A stretch of DNA of 64,000 nucleotides from Methanobrevibacter oralis. Lineage in GTDB: Archaea; Methanobacteriota; Methanobacteria; Methanobacteriales; Methanobacteriaceae. The notes under the pieces are model-generated. The model was not told the DNA's origin and ran no database searches. It saw only the letters and a program-made list of their open reading frames with translations. The first letter of the stretch is position 1. Each line of letters starts with the position of its first letter. The translations under genes were made by a program, and so were the position numbers. Shown in pieces: positions 9,067-17,574 of this stretch. The stretch is from the NCBI RefSeq assembly GCF_001639275.1, contig NZ_LWMU01000103.1, forward strand, positions 21,698-85,697, read 5' to 3'.

Positions 9067-9575
9067 ACCCAATGAATGAAGTTAAAATTGAAAAAGCTAC
9101 TATTAGTATTGGTGTTGGAGAAGCAGGTGAAAAGTTATCCCGTGCTATTACTCTTTTAGAAGAAATGTTTAATCAAATTCCTGTAAAAACTTACTCTAAA
9201 GTAACTAATCCAGAATGGGGTATTAGAAAACGTCAACCAATTGCATGTAAATTAACTTTACGTGGCGACAAAGCTGATAAAGCTATTGACATGGTTTTAG
9301 AAGGTATTAGTAGAAATATTAAACCTACTCAATTCGATGCACAAGGTAACCTTTCTTTTGGTATTAAGGAACATATTGATATTCCTGGAATGAAATATAA
9401 TCCAGATATTGGTATTTTTGGAATGAATGTATCTGTTACTTTTGAAAAACCAGGTTATAGGATAGCCAGAAGAAAAATCCAACAAAAGAAAGTTCCACAA
9501 AAACATAGAATCACTAAAGAAGAAACTATGAAATTTATGGAAAACGAATTTAATGTTAATTATGTAACTGAATAG
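9063..9575 (+). CDS. rpl5: Ribosomal protein uL5
   Basis: Large-subunit protein that binds 5S rRNA. The 170 residues include [20 protein letters not shown], the [20 protein letters not shown] segment and the [20 protein letters not shown] signature, all typical of L5P. It overlaps the rps4e stop by four bases (ATGA). GGAGGT at 9051-9056, inside the end of rps4e, is the ribosome-binding site. Confidence 0.96.
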   Translation: MNPMNEVKIEKATISIGVGEAGEKLSRAITLLEEMFNQIPVKTYSKVTNPEWGIRKRQPIACKLTLRGDKADKAIDMVLEGISRNIKPTQFDAQGNLSFGIKEHIDIPGMKYNPDIGIFGMNVSVTFEKPGYRIARRKIQQKKVPQKHRITKEETMKFMENEFNVNYVTE

Positions 9576-9583
9576 GTGATTAC

Positions 9584-9727
9584 TTGCCAAGAAAATACGG
9601 AAAAGCTTCAAAAAAATGTAGTCGCTGTGGAGACCATTCTGCAATGATTAGTAGATACGGTTTAAATTTATGCAGACAATGTTTTAGAGAAATAGCTCCT
9701 AAAATAGGATTTAAAAAATATAATTAG
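9584..9727 (+). CDS. rps14: Ribosomal protein uS14, zinc-ribbon form, TTG start
   Basis: This 47-residue gene is easily missed because it is short and starts with TTG. The start TTG follows GGTGAT at 9575-9580. The product reads [20 protein letters not shown], then a short linker, then [19 protein letters not shown]. The two CxxC pairs (C-S-R-C and C-R-Q-C) form the zinc site of type-Z S14. It lies between rpl5 and rps8, its standard place. Length is normal for archaea. Confidence 0.95.
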   Translation: MPRKYGKASKKCSRCGDHSAMISRYGLNLCRQCFREIAPKIGFKKYN

Positions 9728-9738
9728 AGGTTTTAAAT

Positions 9739-10131
9739 ATGAGTCTTATGGATCCTCTTGCAGATGCTTTAACTAATATTAGAAATAATGAATTACAAGT
9801 AAATGATTCATGCGTTATTTCTCCTGCTTCTAAATTAATTGGAGAAGTTTTAAGCACAATGCAAAAAGAGAATTACATTGGTAATTTTGAATATATTGAT
9901 GATAACAGGGCAGGAAAATTCATAGTAGAATTAGAAGGTAACATCAACAAATGTGGTGTTATTAAACCTCGTCATGCTGTTAAAAAAGATGAATTTGAAA
10001 AATTTGAAAAAAGATATTTGCCAGCAAAAAATTTTGGTATTTTAATACTAACTACTCCTGAAGGGATCATGACCCATCATGATGCTAAAGAAAGAGGAAT
10101 TGGTGGACGTTTGTTGGCTTACATGTATTAG
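9739..10131 (+). CDS. rps8: Ribosomal protein uS8
   Basis: 16S central-domain binding protein. The 130 residues begin [20 protein letters not shown] and end with the conserved [20 protein letters not shown] and [16 protein letters not shown] precedes the ATG by the usual distance. Eight bases separate it from rpl6. No unusual feature. Confidence 0.96.
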   Translation: MSLMDPLADALTNIRNNELQVNDSCVISPASKLIGEVLSTMQKENYIGNFEYIDDNRAGKFIVELEGNINKCGVIKPRHAVKKDEFEKFEKRYLPAKNFGILILTTPEGIMTHHDAKERGIGGRLLAYMY

Positions 10132-10139
10132 GTGATATA

Positions 10140-10676
10140 ATGGTAGTAGCTGCAGCTATAAGGGAAGAATTAGAAATCCCTGAAGGCGTTGAAGTTATAA
10201 TTAAAAATAATGAGGTCTCAGTAAAAGGACCTAATGGAGAAGACTCCAGAGTATTTACTTATCCTAATGTAAGTATTAATAAAAATGATGATGTAGTTAT
10301 TTTAGAAACTGCATTTCCAAAAAAGAAAGATAAAGCAATGATTGGAACCACAAAAGCACACATTAACAATATGATTAAAGGTGTAACTGATGGTTTCGAG
10401 TACCACATGAAAATAGTATTTGCTCACTTTCCAATGACCGTTAAAGTTAACGGTGATAAAGTAGTAATTGATAACTTCTTAGGGGAAAAACACCCAAGAA
10501 ATGCTAAAATAGTAGGTAGTGCTAAAGTAGCAGTAAAAGGTGATGAAGTAACAATTACTGGTATTAATAAGGAACATGTTGGTCAAACTATGGCTAACTT
10601 AGAACAAGCAACTAAAATTAAAGGAAGAGATCCTAGAGTATTCCAAGATGGAATATATTTAACAAGCAAAGAATAA
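10140..10676 (+). CDS. rpl6: Ribosomal protein uL6
   Basis: Large-subunit protein near the sarcin-ricin loop. The 178 residues show the two repeated L6 domains: [20 protein letters not shown] early, and [20 protein letters not shown] near the end, followed by [21 protein letters not shown] ends just before the ATG. Typical archaeal L6P length. Confidence 0.96.
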   Translation: MVVAAAIREELEIPEGVEVIIKNNEVSVKGPNGEDSRVFTYPNVSINKNDDVVILETAFPKKKDKAMIGTTKAHINNMIKGVTDGFEYHMKIVFAHFPMTVKVNGDKVVIDNFLGEKHPRNAKIVGSAKVAVKGDEVTITGINKEHVGQTMANLEQATKIKGRDPRVFQDGIYLTSKE

Positions 10677-10689
10677 TTTGGTGATTTAG

Positions 10690-11019
10690 ATGGCTAATAA
10701 AAGATTTAAAAGACAAGAATATGCTCGTTATAAAAAGCTTGGAATCAAATGGAGACGCCCTAGAGGTAAAACCAGTAAAATGAGAAGATATGAAGCAGGT
10801 AAACCTGATATGCCAGCTATTGGTTACAGAACTCCTAGAGCTATTAGGGATTTACATCCATCTGGATACAATGATGTTCTTGTTCATAATATGTCTGAAT
10901 TAGAAAGCATAGATCCAGCATGTGATGCTGCAAGAATAAGTGCTTCTGTTGGAAAAAGGAAAAAAGATTTGATGTTAGAAAAAGCATCAGAATTAGGAAT
11001 TAAAGTTTTAAATAAATAA
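10690..11019 (+). CDS. rpl32e: Ribosomal protein eL32
   Basis: Archaeal/eukaryotic large-subunit protein. The 109 residues contain RQEYARYKKLGIKWRRPRGK and AIGYRTPRAIRDLHPSGYND, the family signature region. This archaeal form is the short one, without the long N-terminal extension seen in some lineages. GGTGATT precedes the ATG. A terminator-like hairpin and a 132-base gap follow, marking a possible sub-operon boundary. Confidence 0.96.
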   Translation: MANKRFKRQEYARYKKLGIKWRRPRGKTSKMRRYEAGKPDMPAIGYRTPRAIRDLHPSGYNDVLVHNMSELESIDPACDAARISASVGKRKKDLMLEKASELGIKVLNK

Positions 11020-11042
11020 TTTATTCATATTTTATCAAGATT

Positions 11043-11074
11043 AATCAATTCCGGGTTTTATGAATTGATTTTTC
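11043..11074 (+). terminator. Terminator-like hairpin after rpl32e
   Basis: AATCAATTC at 11043-11051 pairs perfectly with GAATTGATT at 11062-11070, with a ten-base loop containing CCGGG. A T-rich run follows. It lies just after the rpl32e stop, so it may end or attenuate transcription inside the superoperon. Confidence 0.5.
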
Positions 11075-11151
11075 TATTTAAATAATATTTAAGGGAATTT
11101 AGATTTTATGTCTAAATTTATCAGCTATGCTGAAAACGGAGGATTATATAT
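11071..11151 (+). promoter_or_regulatory. Internal leader before rpl19e with two small hairpins
   Basis: A TATA-like stretch TATTTAAATAAT lies at about 11075-11086. AATTTAGA at 11096-11103 pairs with TCTAAATT at 11111-11118, and TCAGC/GCTGA at 11121-11133 can form a second small hairpin. GGAGGA then precedes the rpl19e ATG. This looks like a fresh promoter and structured leader for rpl19e-rpl18-rps5-rpl30-rpl15-secY. Confidence 0.4.
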
Positions 11152-11598
11152 ATGAATCTTACAACTCAAAAAAGATTAGCTGCTAGCATCCTTAAAGTAG
11201 GTCTTAATCGTGTATGGATTGATCCTGAAAGGATGGAAGAAGTTTCTATAATGATGACTAGAGAAGGAGTTAAGCAGTTAATTGATGATGGAGCTATTAA
11301 AGCAAAACCTCAAAAAGGTATTAGTAGCTACAGATCTAAAAAAATCGCGGAACAAAAAGCAAAAGGTAAAAGAAAAGGTAGTGGTAGTATTAAAGGGGCT
11401 AAAAATGCTCGTAAACCTAAAAAGAAAGCATGGATGACTACTATTAGGGCTTTAAGAAAAGACCTTAAAGAAATGCGTGATGCTAATGAAATTGATGCCA
11501 CTACCTATCGTAAGTTATATAAAATGGCTAAAGGTGGAGCATTCAGAAGTAAATCTTATATGAAAACATATGCTCGTGACCATGATTTGATTAAATAG
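11152..11598 (+). CDS. rpl19e: Ribosomal protein eL19
   Basis: Archaeal/eukaryotic large-subunit protein that takes part in an inter-subunit bridge. The 148 residues start MNLTTQKRLAASILKVGLNR and include a very basic middle (KAKGKRKGSGSIKGAKNARK) and YRKLYKMAKGGAFRSKSYMK near the end. GGAGGA precedes the ATG. It is the first gene after the internal leader. Confidence 0.96.
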   Translation: MNLTTQKRLAASILKVGLNRVWIDPERMEEVSIMMTREGVKQLIDDGAIKAKPQKGISSYRSKKIAEQKAKGKRKGSGSIKGAKNARKPKKKAWMTTIRALRKDLKEMRDANEIDATTYRKLYKMAKGGAFRSKSYMKTYARDHDLIK

Positions 11599-11609
11599 GA
11601 GGAATAAAC

Positions 11610-12191
11610 ATGGCACAAGGATCAAATTATAAAGTAGCATTTAGAAGAAGAAGAGAAGGAAAAACTGATTATTCAGCAAGAATGAAATTAGTTGACTATA
11701 ATAAATCTCGTTTAGTTGTTAGAATTTCTAATGCTCATGCAACTGTTCAAATTGTTGATTATGCTCCTGAAGGGGATATTACTGTTGCTTCTGCAGTCAG
11801 TAAACAATTAGCTGACTATGGATATTTAGGAAGTACAGCTAACCTTCCAGCATTCTATTTAACAGCATATTTATGTGCTAAAAGGGCATTAGCTAATGGT
11901 GTAGAATCTGCAATTTTAGACATTGGTTTAAAAGCACCTATTAAAGGGTCAAAAGTTTTTGCAGCTCTTAAAGGTGCTGTAGATGCTGGTTTAGAAGTTC
12001 CTCATGGGGAGTTCATTTTCCCAGATGATGAACGTATTCGTGGAGAACATATTGCAAATTATGCTGAATCTTTAGATGATGAAGAAGTTGCTAAAAAATT
12101 CTCAAAATATTTAGAAAGAGGTCTTCAGCCTGTAGATTTACCTGAAAACTTCGATGAAACTAAAAATAAAATAGATGAGGCAGAGGAATAA
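11610..12191 (+). CDS. rpl18: Ribosomal protein uL18
   Basis: 5S rRNA-binding large-subunit protein. The 193 residues begin MAQGSNYKVAFRRRREGKTD, with RLVVRISNAHATVQIVDYAP and AILDIGLKAPIKGSKVFAAL in the core and GEFIFPDDERIRGEHIA late, all archaeal L18P features. GGAGGAAT lies before the ATG. The C-terminus is acidic. Two bases separate its stop from rps5. Confidence 0.96.
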   Translation: MAQGSNYKVAFRRRREGKTDYSARMKLVDYNKSRLVVRISNAHATVQIVDYAPEGDITVASAVSKQLADYGYLGSTANLPAFYLTAYLCAKRALANGVESAILDIGLKAPIKGSKVFAALKGAVDAGLEVPHGEFIFPDDERIRGEHIANYAESLDDEEVAKKFSKYLERGLQPVDLPENFDETKNKIDEAEE

Positions 12192-12193
12192 AT

Positions 12194-12835
12194 ATGAGTT
12201 TTAATATGGATGAATGGGAACCTAAAACTAAGATAGGTGGATTAGTTAAGGATGGAACCATTACTGATATCGATGAAATCTTTGAAAAAGGTCTCCCTAT
12301 TATGGAATTAGAGATTATTGATGCGTTAATTCCTGATTTAGAAGAAGAAGTAATGGATGTTAACTTAGTTCAAAGGATGCATAAATCTGGTAGAAAAGTT
12401 AATTTTAGAGTAATTGTTGCTGTTGGTAACAAAGATGGTTATGTTGGATTAGGACAAGGTAAAGCTAAAGAAGTTGGTCCTGCAATCAGAAAAGCTGTTG
12501 ATAATGCTAAGTATAACATTATTAAAGTTAGAAGAGGTTGTGGAGATTGGGGTTGTGTTTGTGGAAGAGAACACACTGTACCTTTTAAAGTACAAGGTAA
12601 AACTAGTAGTGTAAGGGTAACTTTAATGCCTGCACCTGCTGGAGTAGGTTTAGCAGTTGGAGATGTTGGTAAAACTATCTTAAAACTTGCTGGTATTAAA
12701 GATGTATGGTCACAATCTTTTGGACAAACTCAAACTACTGTAAACTTTGCTAATGCAATTTTCGATGCATTAAAAGAATCAAGTAAAGTTAAAGCTAGTA
12801 AATCTGACCTTAAAAAAATGGGAGTAAATTACTAG
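12194..12835 (+). CDS. rps5: Ribosomal protein uS5
   Basis: Small-subunit protein at the mRNA entry site. The 213 residues carry the double-stranded-RNA-binding N-domain (FRVIVAVGNKDGYVGLGQGK, about residues 72-91) and the C-domain (TLMPAPAGVGLAVGDVGKTI, then GIKDVWSQSFGQTQTTVNFA). GAGGAATA precedes the ATG. Typical length for S5P. Confidence 0.96.
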   Translation: MSFNMDEWEPKTKIGGLVKDGTITDIDEIFEKGLPIMELEIIDALIPDLEEEVMDVNLVQRMHKSGRKVNFRVIVAVGNKDGYVGLGQGKAKEVGPAIRKAVDNAKYNIIKVRRGCGDWGCVCGREHTVPFKVQGKTSSVRVTLMPAPAGVGLAVGDVGKTILKLAGIKDVWSQSFGQTQTTVNFANAIFDALKESSKVKASKSDLKKMGVNY

Positions 12836-12847
12836 TTGGTGATTAAT

Positions 12848-13306
12848 ATGTTTTTAGTTATTAGAGTTAGAGGAACTACTGGTGTCATTAAAGGTATTGC
12901 AGACACCTTAGACATGTTAAATCTTACAAGAATCAGCCATGCAACTTTAATTGAAGAAAATCCTAGTTATGAAGGCATGCTTCAAAAAGCTAAGGATTAC
13001 ATTACATGGGGTGAAATCGATTCTGAACTTTTAGCAGATATTATTGCAAAAAGAGGAAGAATTTCTGGTAATGATAAAGTCACTGATGAATTTTTAGCTG
13101 AAAATTCTGATTATAATAATATTTCAGAATTAGCTGAAGCTTTAATCAATTCTGAAGTTAAATTAGCTGATGTAAACATCAAACCTGTATTCCGTTTACA
13201 TCCTCCAAGAAAAGGTTATGAAGATATTCGTTTATCTTTCAGAGAGGGAGGAACCTTAGGTTACAGGGGAGAAGAAATAAAAGACCTTGCAAAAAGAATG
13301 CTTTAA
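12848..13306 (+). CDS. rpl30: Ribosomal protein uL30
   Basis: Large-subunit protein. The 152-residue archaeal form starts [20 protein letters not shown] and includes [20 protein letters not shown] and [21 protein letters not shown] start codon upstream at 12836 in frame would contain the ribosome-binding site GGTGAT (12838-12843), so the ATG at 12848 is chosen. It is longer than bacterial L30, as expected for archaea. Confidence 0.95.
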   Translation: MFLVIRVRGTTGVIKGIADTLDMLNLTRISHATLIEENPSYEGMLQKAKDYITWGEIDSELLADIIAKRGRISGNDKVTDEFLAENSDYNNISELAEALINSEVKLADVNIKPVFRLHPPRKGYEDIRLSFREGGTLGYRGEEIKDLAKRML

Positions 13307-13321
13307 ATTAGGTGTATTAAT

Positions 13322-13759
13322 ATGATTAGAACAAAACGTAAAATTAATAAACTTAGAGGTTCTAGATCTAACGGTGGTGGCTGTACTAAAAAACGTAGAG
13401 GTGCAGGTAACAAAGGGGGTAAGGGTAATGCTGGTGCAAGTAAACAACATTGGACTTGGACTGTCAAGTTTGATCCTGATCACTATGGTAAACACGGTTT
13501 TAAAAGACCTCAAAAAATGATTAAAAAAATTAATGCTGTTAACTTAGGCTATTTAGAAGAACAAGCTAATAATTTAATAGCTAATGGTAAAGCATCTAAA
13601 GATGGTGATTCTATTGTTATTGATGTAACTGAATTAGGTTATGATAAGGTTTTAGCTAAAGGTAAAATTACTAAACCTTTCATAATTTCAGCTCATAATT
13701 TTTCATCATCTGCTATTGAAAAAATTGAAGAATTAGGAGGAGAAGCTATAGAATTATAG
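13322..13759 (+). CDS. rpl15: Ribosomal protein uL15
   Basis: Late-assembling large-subunit protein. The 145 residues have the glycine- and arginine-rich start KINKLRGSRSNGGGCTKKRR, GAGNKGGKGNAGASKQHWTW, and the end KPFIISAHNFSSSAIEKIEE. GGTGTA precedes the ATG. A short T-rich stretch separates it from secY 32 bases on. Confidence 0.96.
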   Translation: MIRTKRKINKLRGSRSNGGGCTKKRRGAGNKGGKGNAGASKQHWTWTVKFDPDHYGKHGFKRPQKMIKKINAVNLGYLEEQANNLIANGKASKDGDSIVIDVTELGYDKVLAKGKITKPFIISAHNFSSSAIEKIEELGGEAIEL

Positions 13760-13791
13760 CTTTTTCTCTTTTTTTTATAGAGGAAAAAAAA

Positions 13792-15156
13792 ATGTCATCA
13801 TTAGAAGTTTTAGAGCCTATATTTAGACTTATTCCTGAAGTAAAAGCTCCAGTTCACACTGAAGAGTTTAATGAAAAACTCAAATGGACTGCAATTGTTT
13901 TAGTGTTATATTTTATTTTAACACAAATTCCATTATATGGTTTAGCTCCAGGTGCAGTTGATCAATTTGCTCAATTAAGAGCAGTTATGGCTGGAAATTT
14001 TGGTTCAATTCTTACATTGGGAATTGGTCCAATTGTTACTGCTTCTATTGTTTTACAATTGTTAGTAGGTTCAAATTTATTAGATTTGGATCTTTCATCT
14101 CATAAGGATAAATCCCATTTCCAAGCTACTCAAAAGGTTTTATCTATTGTTTTTACAGTATTTGAAGCTGGTGTTTTAGTATTAACTGGAAATTTAATGC
14201 CTATCGATAATTCTTATATGTTAGTTTTATTAGTTCAACTTGTTATTGGTGCATTGGTAATTATTTACCTTGATGAAGTTGTTTCTAAATGGGGTTTCGG
14301 TAGTGGTATAGGTTTATTCATTGCAGCTGGTGTTTGTCAAGCTATTATTGTTGGAACATTTAACTTTTTCCCAACTGCTGATGGTACTCTCCCTGGTATT
14401 ATTCCAGGACTTATTCAAGCATCTATGGCAGGTACACCTGATTTTTCAGTGTTAATTCCATTATTTGCTACAATTATTGTATTTTTAATTGTTTTATATG
14501 GAGAAGCTATGAGAGTGGAAATTCCTATTTCTCAAGGTAGTGTAAGAGGACATGGAAGAGTTAGGGGAGCTGTTGGTAAATACCCATTAAAATTTGTTTA
14601 TGCTAGTAACATGCCAGTTATTTTAACAAGTGCATTACTTGTAAATGTAACTTTATTATCTAATGTTTTCCAAAAAATAGGTTATCCTATTTTAGGTCGT
14701 GTTGAAAATGGTAAAGCTGTTGATGGTATTGCATGGCTGTTATCAACTCCTAACAATTTAAGTATGTTCTATACAGAACCGTTACATGTTCTTGTTTATG
14801 CATTATTCTTTTTAATATGTTGTATTATATTTTCATACTTATGGGTAGAAATCAGTGGATTAAATGCTAAAAAAATATCTGAACAACTTTATAAGTCAGG
14901 TATTCAAATTCCAGGTTTCAGAAGTAGTAAACGTCAATTATTTAAAATATTGAAAAAATATATACCTGCACTCACTATTATAAGTGGTATTTATGTAGGT
15001 CTCATTGCATTTCTTGCAGATTTAACTGGTGCTTTAGGTGGAGGTACTGGTGTGTTACTTACTGTAGGTATTATTCATAAACTTTATGAAGAAATGGCAG
15101 AAGAACAACTCATGTCATCAAATCCACTTATTAGAAAAGTATTAGGAGGAGATTAA
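13792..15156 (+). CDS. secY: Protein translocase subunit SecY
   Basis: Channel-forming subunit of the Sec translocon in the cytoplasmic membrane, working with SecE and Sec-beta. The 454 residues show about ten hydrophobic segments. Early conserved stretches are WTAIVLVLYFILTQIPLYGL and LGIGPIVTASIVLQLLVGSN, and GFGSGIGLFIAAGVCQAII is also typical. The RVEIPISQ and RGRYP-like loop (GAVGKYPLKFVYASNMPVIL) is present. GAGGAAA precedes the ATG. It follows rpl15 as in nearly all archaea. Confidence 0.97.
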   Translation: MSSLEVLEPIFRLIPEVKAPVHTEEFNEKLKWTAIVLVLYFILTQIPLYGLAPGAVDQFAQLRAVMAGNFGSILTLGIGPIVTASIVLQLLVGSNLLDLDLSSHKDKSHFQATQKVLSIVFTVFEAGVLVLTGNLMPIDNSYMLVLLVQLVIGALVIIYLDEVVSKWGFGSGIGLFIAAGVCQAIIVGTFNFFPTADGTLPGIIPGLIQASMAGTPDFSVLIPLFATIIVFLIVLYGEAMRVEIPISQGSVRGHGRVRGAVGKYPLKFVYASNMPVILTSALLVNVTLLSNVFQKIGYPILGRVENGKAVDGIAWLLSTPNNLSMFYTEPLHVLVYALFFLICCIIFSYLWVEISGLNAKKISEQLYKSGIQIPGFRSSKRQLFKILKKYIPALTIISGIYVGLIAFLADLTGALGGGTGVLLTVGIIHKLYEEMAEEQLMSSNPLIRKVLGGD

Positions 15157-15194
15157 TCTTCTTCTTATATATTTATTAAATTAGAGGGGTTAAA

Positions 15195-15752
15195 TTGAAA
15201 TTAGCAGTATTAACAGGTATTCCAGGTTCAGGAAGTACCACTTTACTTAATAGGGCACTTGAAGAAGTTGACTATGTACATTTAAACTATGGAGACATAA
15301 TGACTGAAATTGCAATTGAAGAAAAAATTGTTGATGATAGAGATTCTTTAAGAAAATTACCAGCCGAAACTCAAAAAGAGATACAAGCTAAAGCAGCAAA
15401 AAGAATTAAAGAAAGATCTCAAAGGGATAATGTTATAGTAGATACTCATTGTACAATTAACACTCCATCCGGATTTTTGCCGGGTCTTCCTATTTGGGTT
15501 TTAGAACAATTACAACCAGATTTGTTTGTATTAATTGAAGCTAACCCTGATGAAATTATATATAGGAGATTAAATGATGAAACTCGTTCTCGTGATGTTC
15601 AAAAAGCGAACGAAATCAAATTACATCAAGAAATGAACAGAGCAGCTTCAATGGCATATGCTACATTGACTGGAGCTACTGTTAAAATTGTTGAGAATCA
15701 TGATAATCATTTGGATTCTTCAGTTTCAAAATTAGTAAATGTGTTGAAATAG
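15195..15752 (+). CDS. adkA: Archaeal adenylate kinase
   Basis: Interconverts AMP and ATP with two ADP. The 185-residue archaeal type carries a P-loop GIPGSGSTT at residues 8-16 and NVIVDTHCTINTPSGFLPGL near residues 80-99. The start is TTG at 15195 after GAGGGGT; no nearby in-frame ATG fits. The gene sits between secY and the DUF106 gene, its standard archaeal position. Archaeal AdkA proteins are trimers by family knowledge. Confidence 0.93.
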   Translation: MKLAVLTGIPGSGSTTLLNRALEEVDYVHLNYGDIMTEIAIEEKIVDDRDSLRKLPAETQKEIQAKAAKRIKERSQRDNVIVDTHCTINTPSGFLPGLPIWVLEQLQPDLFVLIEANPDEIIYRRLNDETRSRDVQKANEIKLHQEMNRAASMAYATLTGATVKIVENHDNHLDSSVSKLVNVLK

Positions 15753-15762
15753 GTGATGATAT

Positions 15763-16353
15763 ATGGCTGATTTTTTTACATTGATTAGTGATGCAGTTAT
15801 TAATGTTTTAAATGCTATTTTTAATCCATTATTAGCAATGGATCCAAATCCAACTAATCCTGCTTTAACAGTTTTAGTTATTGCATTTATTGTTTCATTA
15901 ATCACTACTATTGCTAATAAGTTATTAGTCGACCAAGATGAAATGAATCGTGTGCAAGCTGAAATGAAAGAGTTCCAAAAGGAACTAAGAGAAGCTCAAA
16001 AAAGGGGAGACGGAAAAAAAGTTGCTGAACTTCAAGCTCAACAAACTGAAATGATGCAAAAACAAAGTGCTATGATGACTAATTCATTTAAACCCATGTT
16101 TGTAACTTTTATTCCAATTATTTTAATATTTTTCTGGATGAGAACTTCTGCTATTCATGATTTAGTTATTATTTTACCGCAAAGTGTGTATTGGGTTACT
16201 TTAACTCCAATGTGGCATGCTTTAGGTGGATTTATTTATGGAGGAAAGGCTACAATTCCTTATGGTATTGGTTGGTTGTTATGGTATATGATTTGTACTT
16301 TTGGTATGAGTCAAATTATAAGAAAATTCTTAGGTTTCAAACAAGGATTTTAA
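15763..16353 (+). CDS. EMC3/TMCO1-family membrane protein (DUF106)
   Basis: Membrane insertase-related protein of the Oxa1 superfamily (archaeal DUF106, related to EMC3 and TMCO1). The 196 residues have a membrane segment near 30-50. A charged coiled-coil follows at about 57-100 (DEMNRVQAEMKEFQKELREA and onward), then two hydrophobic segments from about 108 to 135 and 165 to the end. GGTGAT precedes the ATG. Its place downstream of secY supports a role in membrane protein insertion, which remains inference for this organism. Confidence 0.88.
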   Translation: MADFFTLISDAVINVLNAIFNPLLAMDPNPTNPALTVLVIAFIVSLITTIANKLLVDQDEMNRVQAEMKEFQKELREAQKRGDGKKVAELQAQQTEMMQKQSAMMTNSFKPMFVTFIPIILIFFWMRTSAIHDLVIILPQSVYWVTLTPMWHALGGFIYGGKATIPYGIGWLLWYMICTFGMSQIIRKFLGFKQGF

Positions 16354-16497
16354 TCAGCTTAAAACTATAACTTTATTAATAATGAAATGAATATATTATA
16401 ATATTCTATTTTGAATACGCTATTACACAATTATTTAAATTTTTATCTGAATTCTCTGATTTATTAATTTAGAGATATTCAATTATTAGGTGAGTAC

Positions 16498-16764
16498 ATG
16501 TCTGAAAACAGATTTAGATCAAGATCATATAAAAGAGTTAATAAAAACACTCCTGGTGGAGATAATGTTTTAAGATACAAAAAGAAAAAACCATCTAAGC
16601 ATGTTTGTGCTGAATGTGGTGCAGTATTACATGGTGTTCCTCGTGGACGTCCATATGAAATTAGAAAATTATCAAAAACTAGCAAAAGACCTAACCGTCC
16701 ATTTGGTGGGTACTTATGCTCAAGTTGTTCTCGTAAACATTTTAAAAACGAGGCTAGAAAATAA
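16498..16764 (+). CDS. rpl34e: Ribosomal protein eL34
   Basis: Archaeal/eukaryotic large-subunit protein. The 88 residues include [20 protein letters not shown] and [19 protein letters not shown], giving CxxC pairs of a zinc ribbon. It is preceded by a 144-base AT-rich gap with TATA-like stretches, then AGGTGAG before the ATG, so it may have its own promoter. The TAA stop shares an A with the ATG of cmk. Confidence 0.96.
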   Translation: MSENRFRSRSYKRVNKNTPGGDNVLRYKKKKPSKHVCAECGAVLHGVPRGRPYEIRKLSKTSKRPNRPFGGYLCSSCSRKHFKNEARK

Positions 16765-17282
16765 TGATTATTACAATCGGTGGATTAGCTGGAACTGGAA
16801 CAACTACTGCTGCTGAAATTCTCAGTAAAAAATTAGATATTCCTTACATTTCTGCTGGATCTATATTTAGAGAGATGGCTAAAGAGAAAGGAATGAGTGT
16901 TTTAGAATTTAGTGAATTTGCCGAAGGTAATGATGATATTGATAAAGAAATTGATAAAAGACAAGCTGAACTTGCGAAATCTTCTAAAAATTTAATAATT
17001 GAAGGTAGATTATCTGCGTATTTTATTGACGCTGATTTAAAAGTGTGGTTAATCACACCATTTGATATAAGATCTGAAAGAATCAGTGTCAGAGAATCTA
17101 AAACTGTAGATGTGGCTAAAGAAGAAATTATCATTCGTGAGAAAAGTGAGGCTTTAAGATATTTAGATATTCATAATATTAATATTCATAATATGGATAT
17201 TTATGATTTAATTATAAATACTGATAGCTTTAATCCTGAAAGTTTATCAGAAATCATTTTAACAACATTAAAGGTGATATAA
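16764..17282 (+). CDS. cmk: Cytidylate kinase
   Basis: Phosphorylates CMP and dCMP using ATP. The 172-residue archaeal type has a P-loop GGLAGTGTTT at residues 6-15, then YISAGSIFREMAKEKGMSVL and a lid-like arginine region ERISVRESK. It overlaps the rpl34e stop by one base and its stop directly abuts rpl14e, so all three are coupled. Length matches archaeal CMP kinases. Confidence 0.93.
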   Translation: MIITIGGLAGTGTTTAAEILSKKLDIPYISAGSIFREMAKEKGMSVLEFSEFAEGNDDIDKEIDKRQAELAKSSKNLIIEGRLSAYFIDADLKVWLITPFDIRSERISVRESKTVDVAKEEIIIREKSEALRYLDIHNINIHNMDIYDLIINTDSFNPESLSEIILTTLKVI

Positions 17283-17504
17283 ATGGTATCAATTGAAGTA
17301 GGAAGAGTTTGTGTTAAAACTAGTGGTAGAGAAGCTGGAAAAAAATGTGCGATCATTGAAATTATCGATGAAAACTATGTTGAAGTAGTAGGTGAAGATG
17401 TTAAAAACAGAAGATGTAATATTGCTCACTTAGAACCAACTGAAGATTCTATCGATGTATCTGGCGATATTGATTCTATCAAAGCAGCTTTAGCTGATTT
17501 ATAA
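17283..17504 (+). CDS. rpl14e: Ribosomal protein eL14
   Basis: Short archaeal large-subunit protein with a KOW-type barrel. The 73 residues read MVSIEVGRVCVKTSGREAGK and include CAIIEIIDENYVEVVGEDVK and RRCNIAHLEPTEDSIDV. GGTGAT lies at the end of cmk. A hairpin with a T-run follows the stop, separating it from cbf5. Confidence 0.95.
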   Translation: MVSIEVGRVCVKTSGREAGKKCAIIEIIDENYVEVVGEDVKNRRCNIAHLEPTEDSIDVSGDIDSIKAALADL

Positions 17505-17540
17505 GTGAATAATTCAATTTGATTATTCATTATTATTTTT
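17505..17540 (+). terminator. Terminator-like hairpin after rpl14e
   Basis: TGAATAAT at 17506-17513 pairs with ATTATTCA at 17522-17529 with an eight-base loop, followed by TTATTATTTTT. It directly follows the stop of rpl14e. Confidence 0.5.
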
Positions 17541-17574
17541 ATTTACTTATTTTTATAATTTACAAGGTTTTTTC

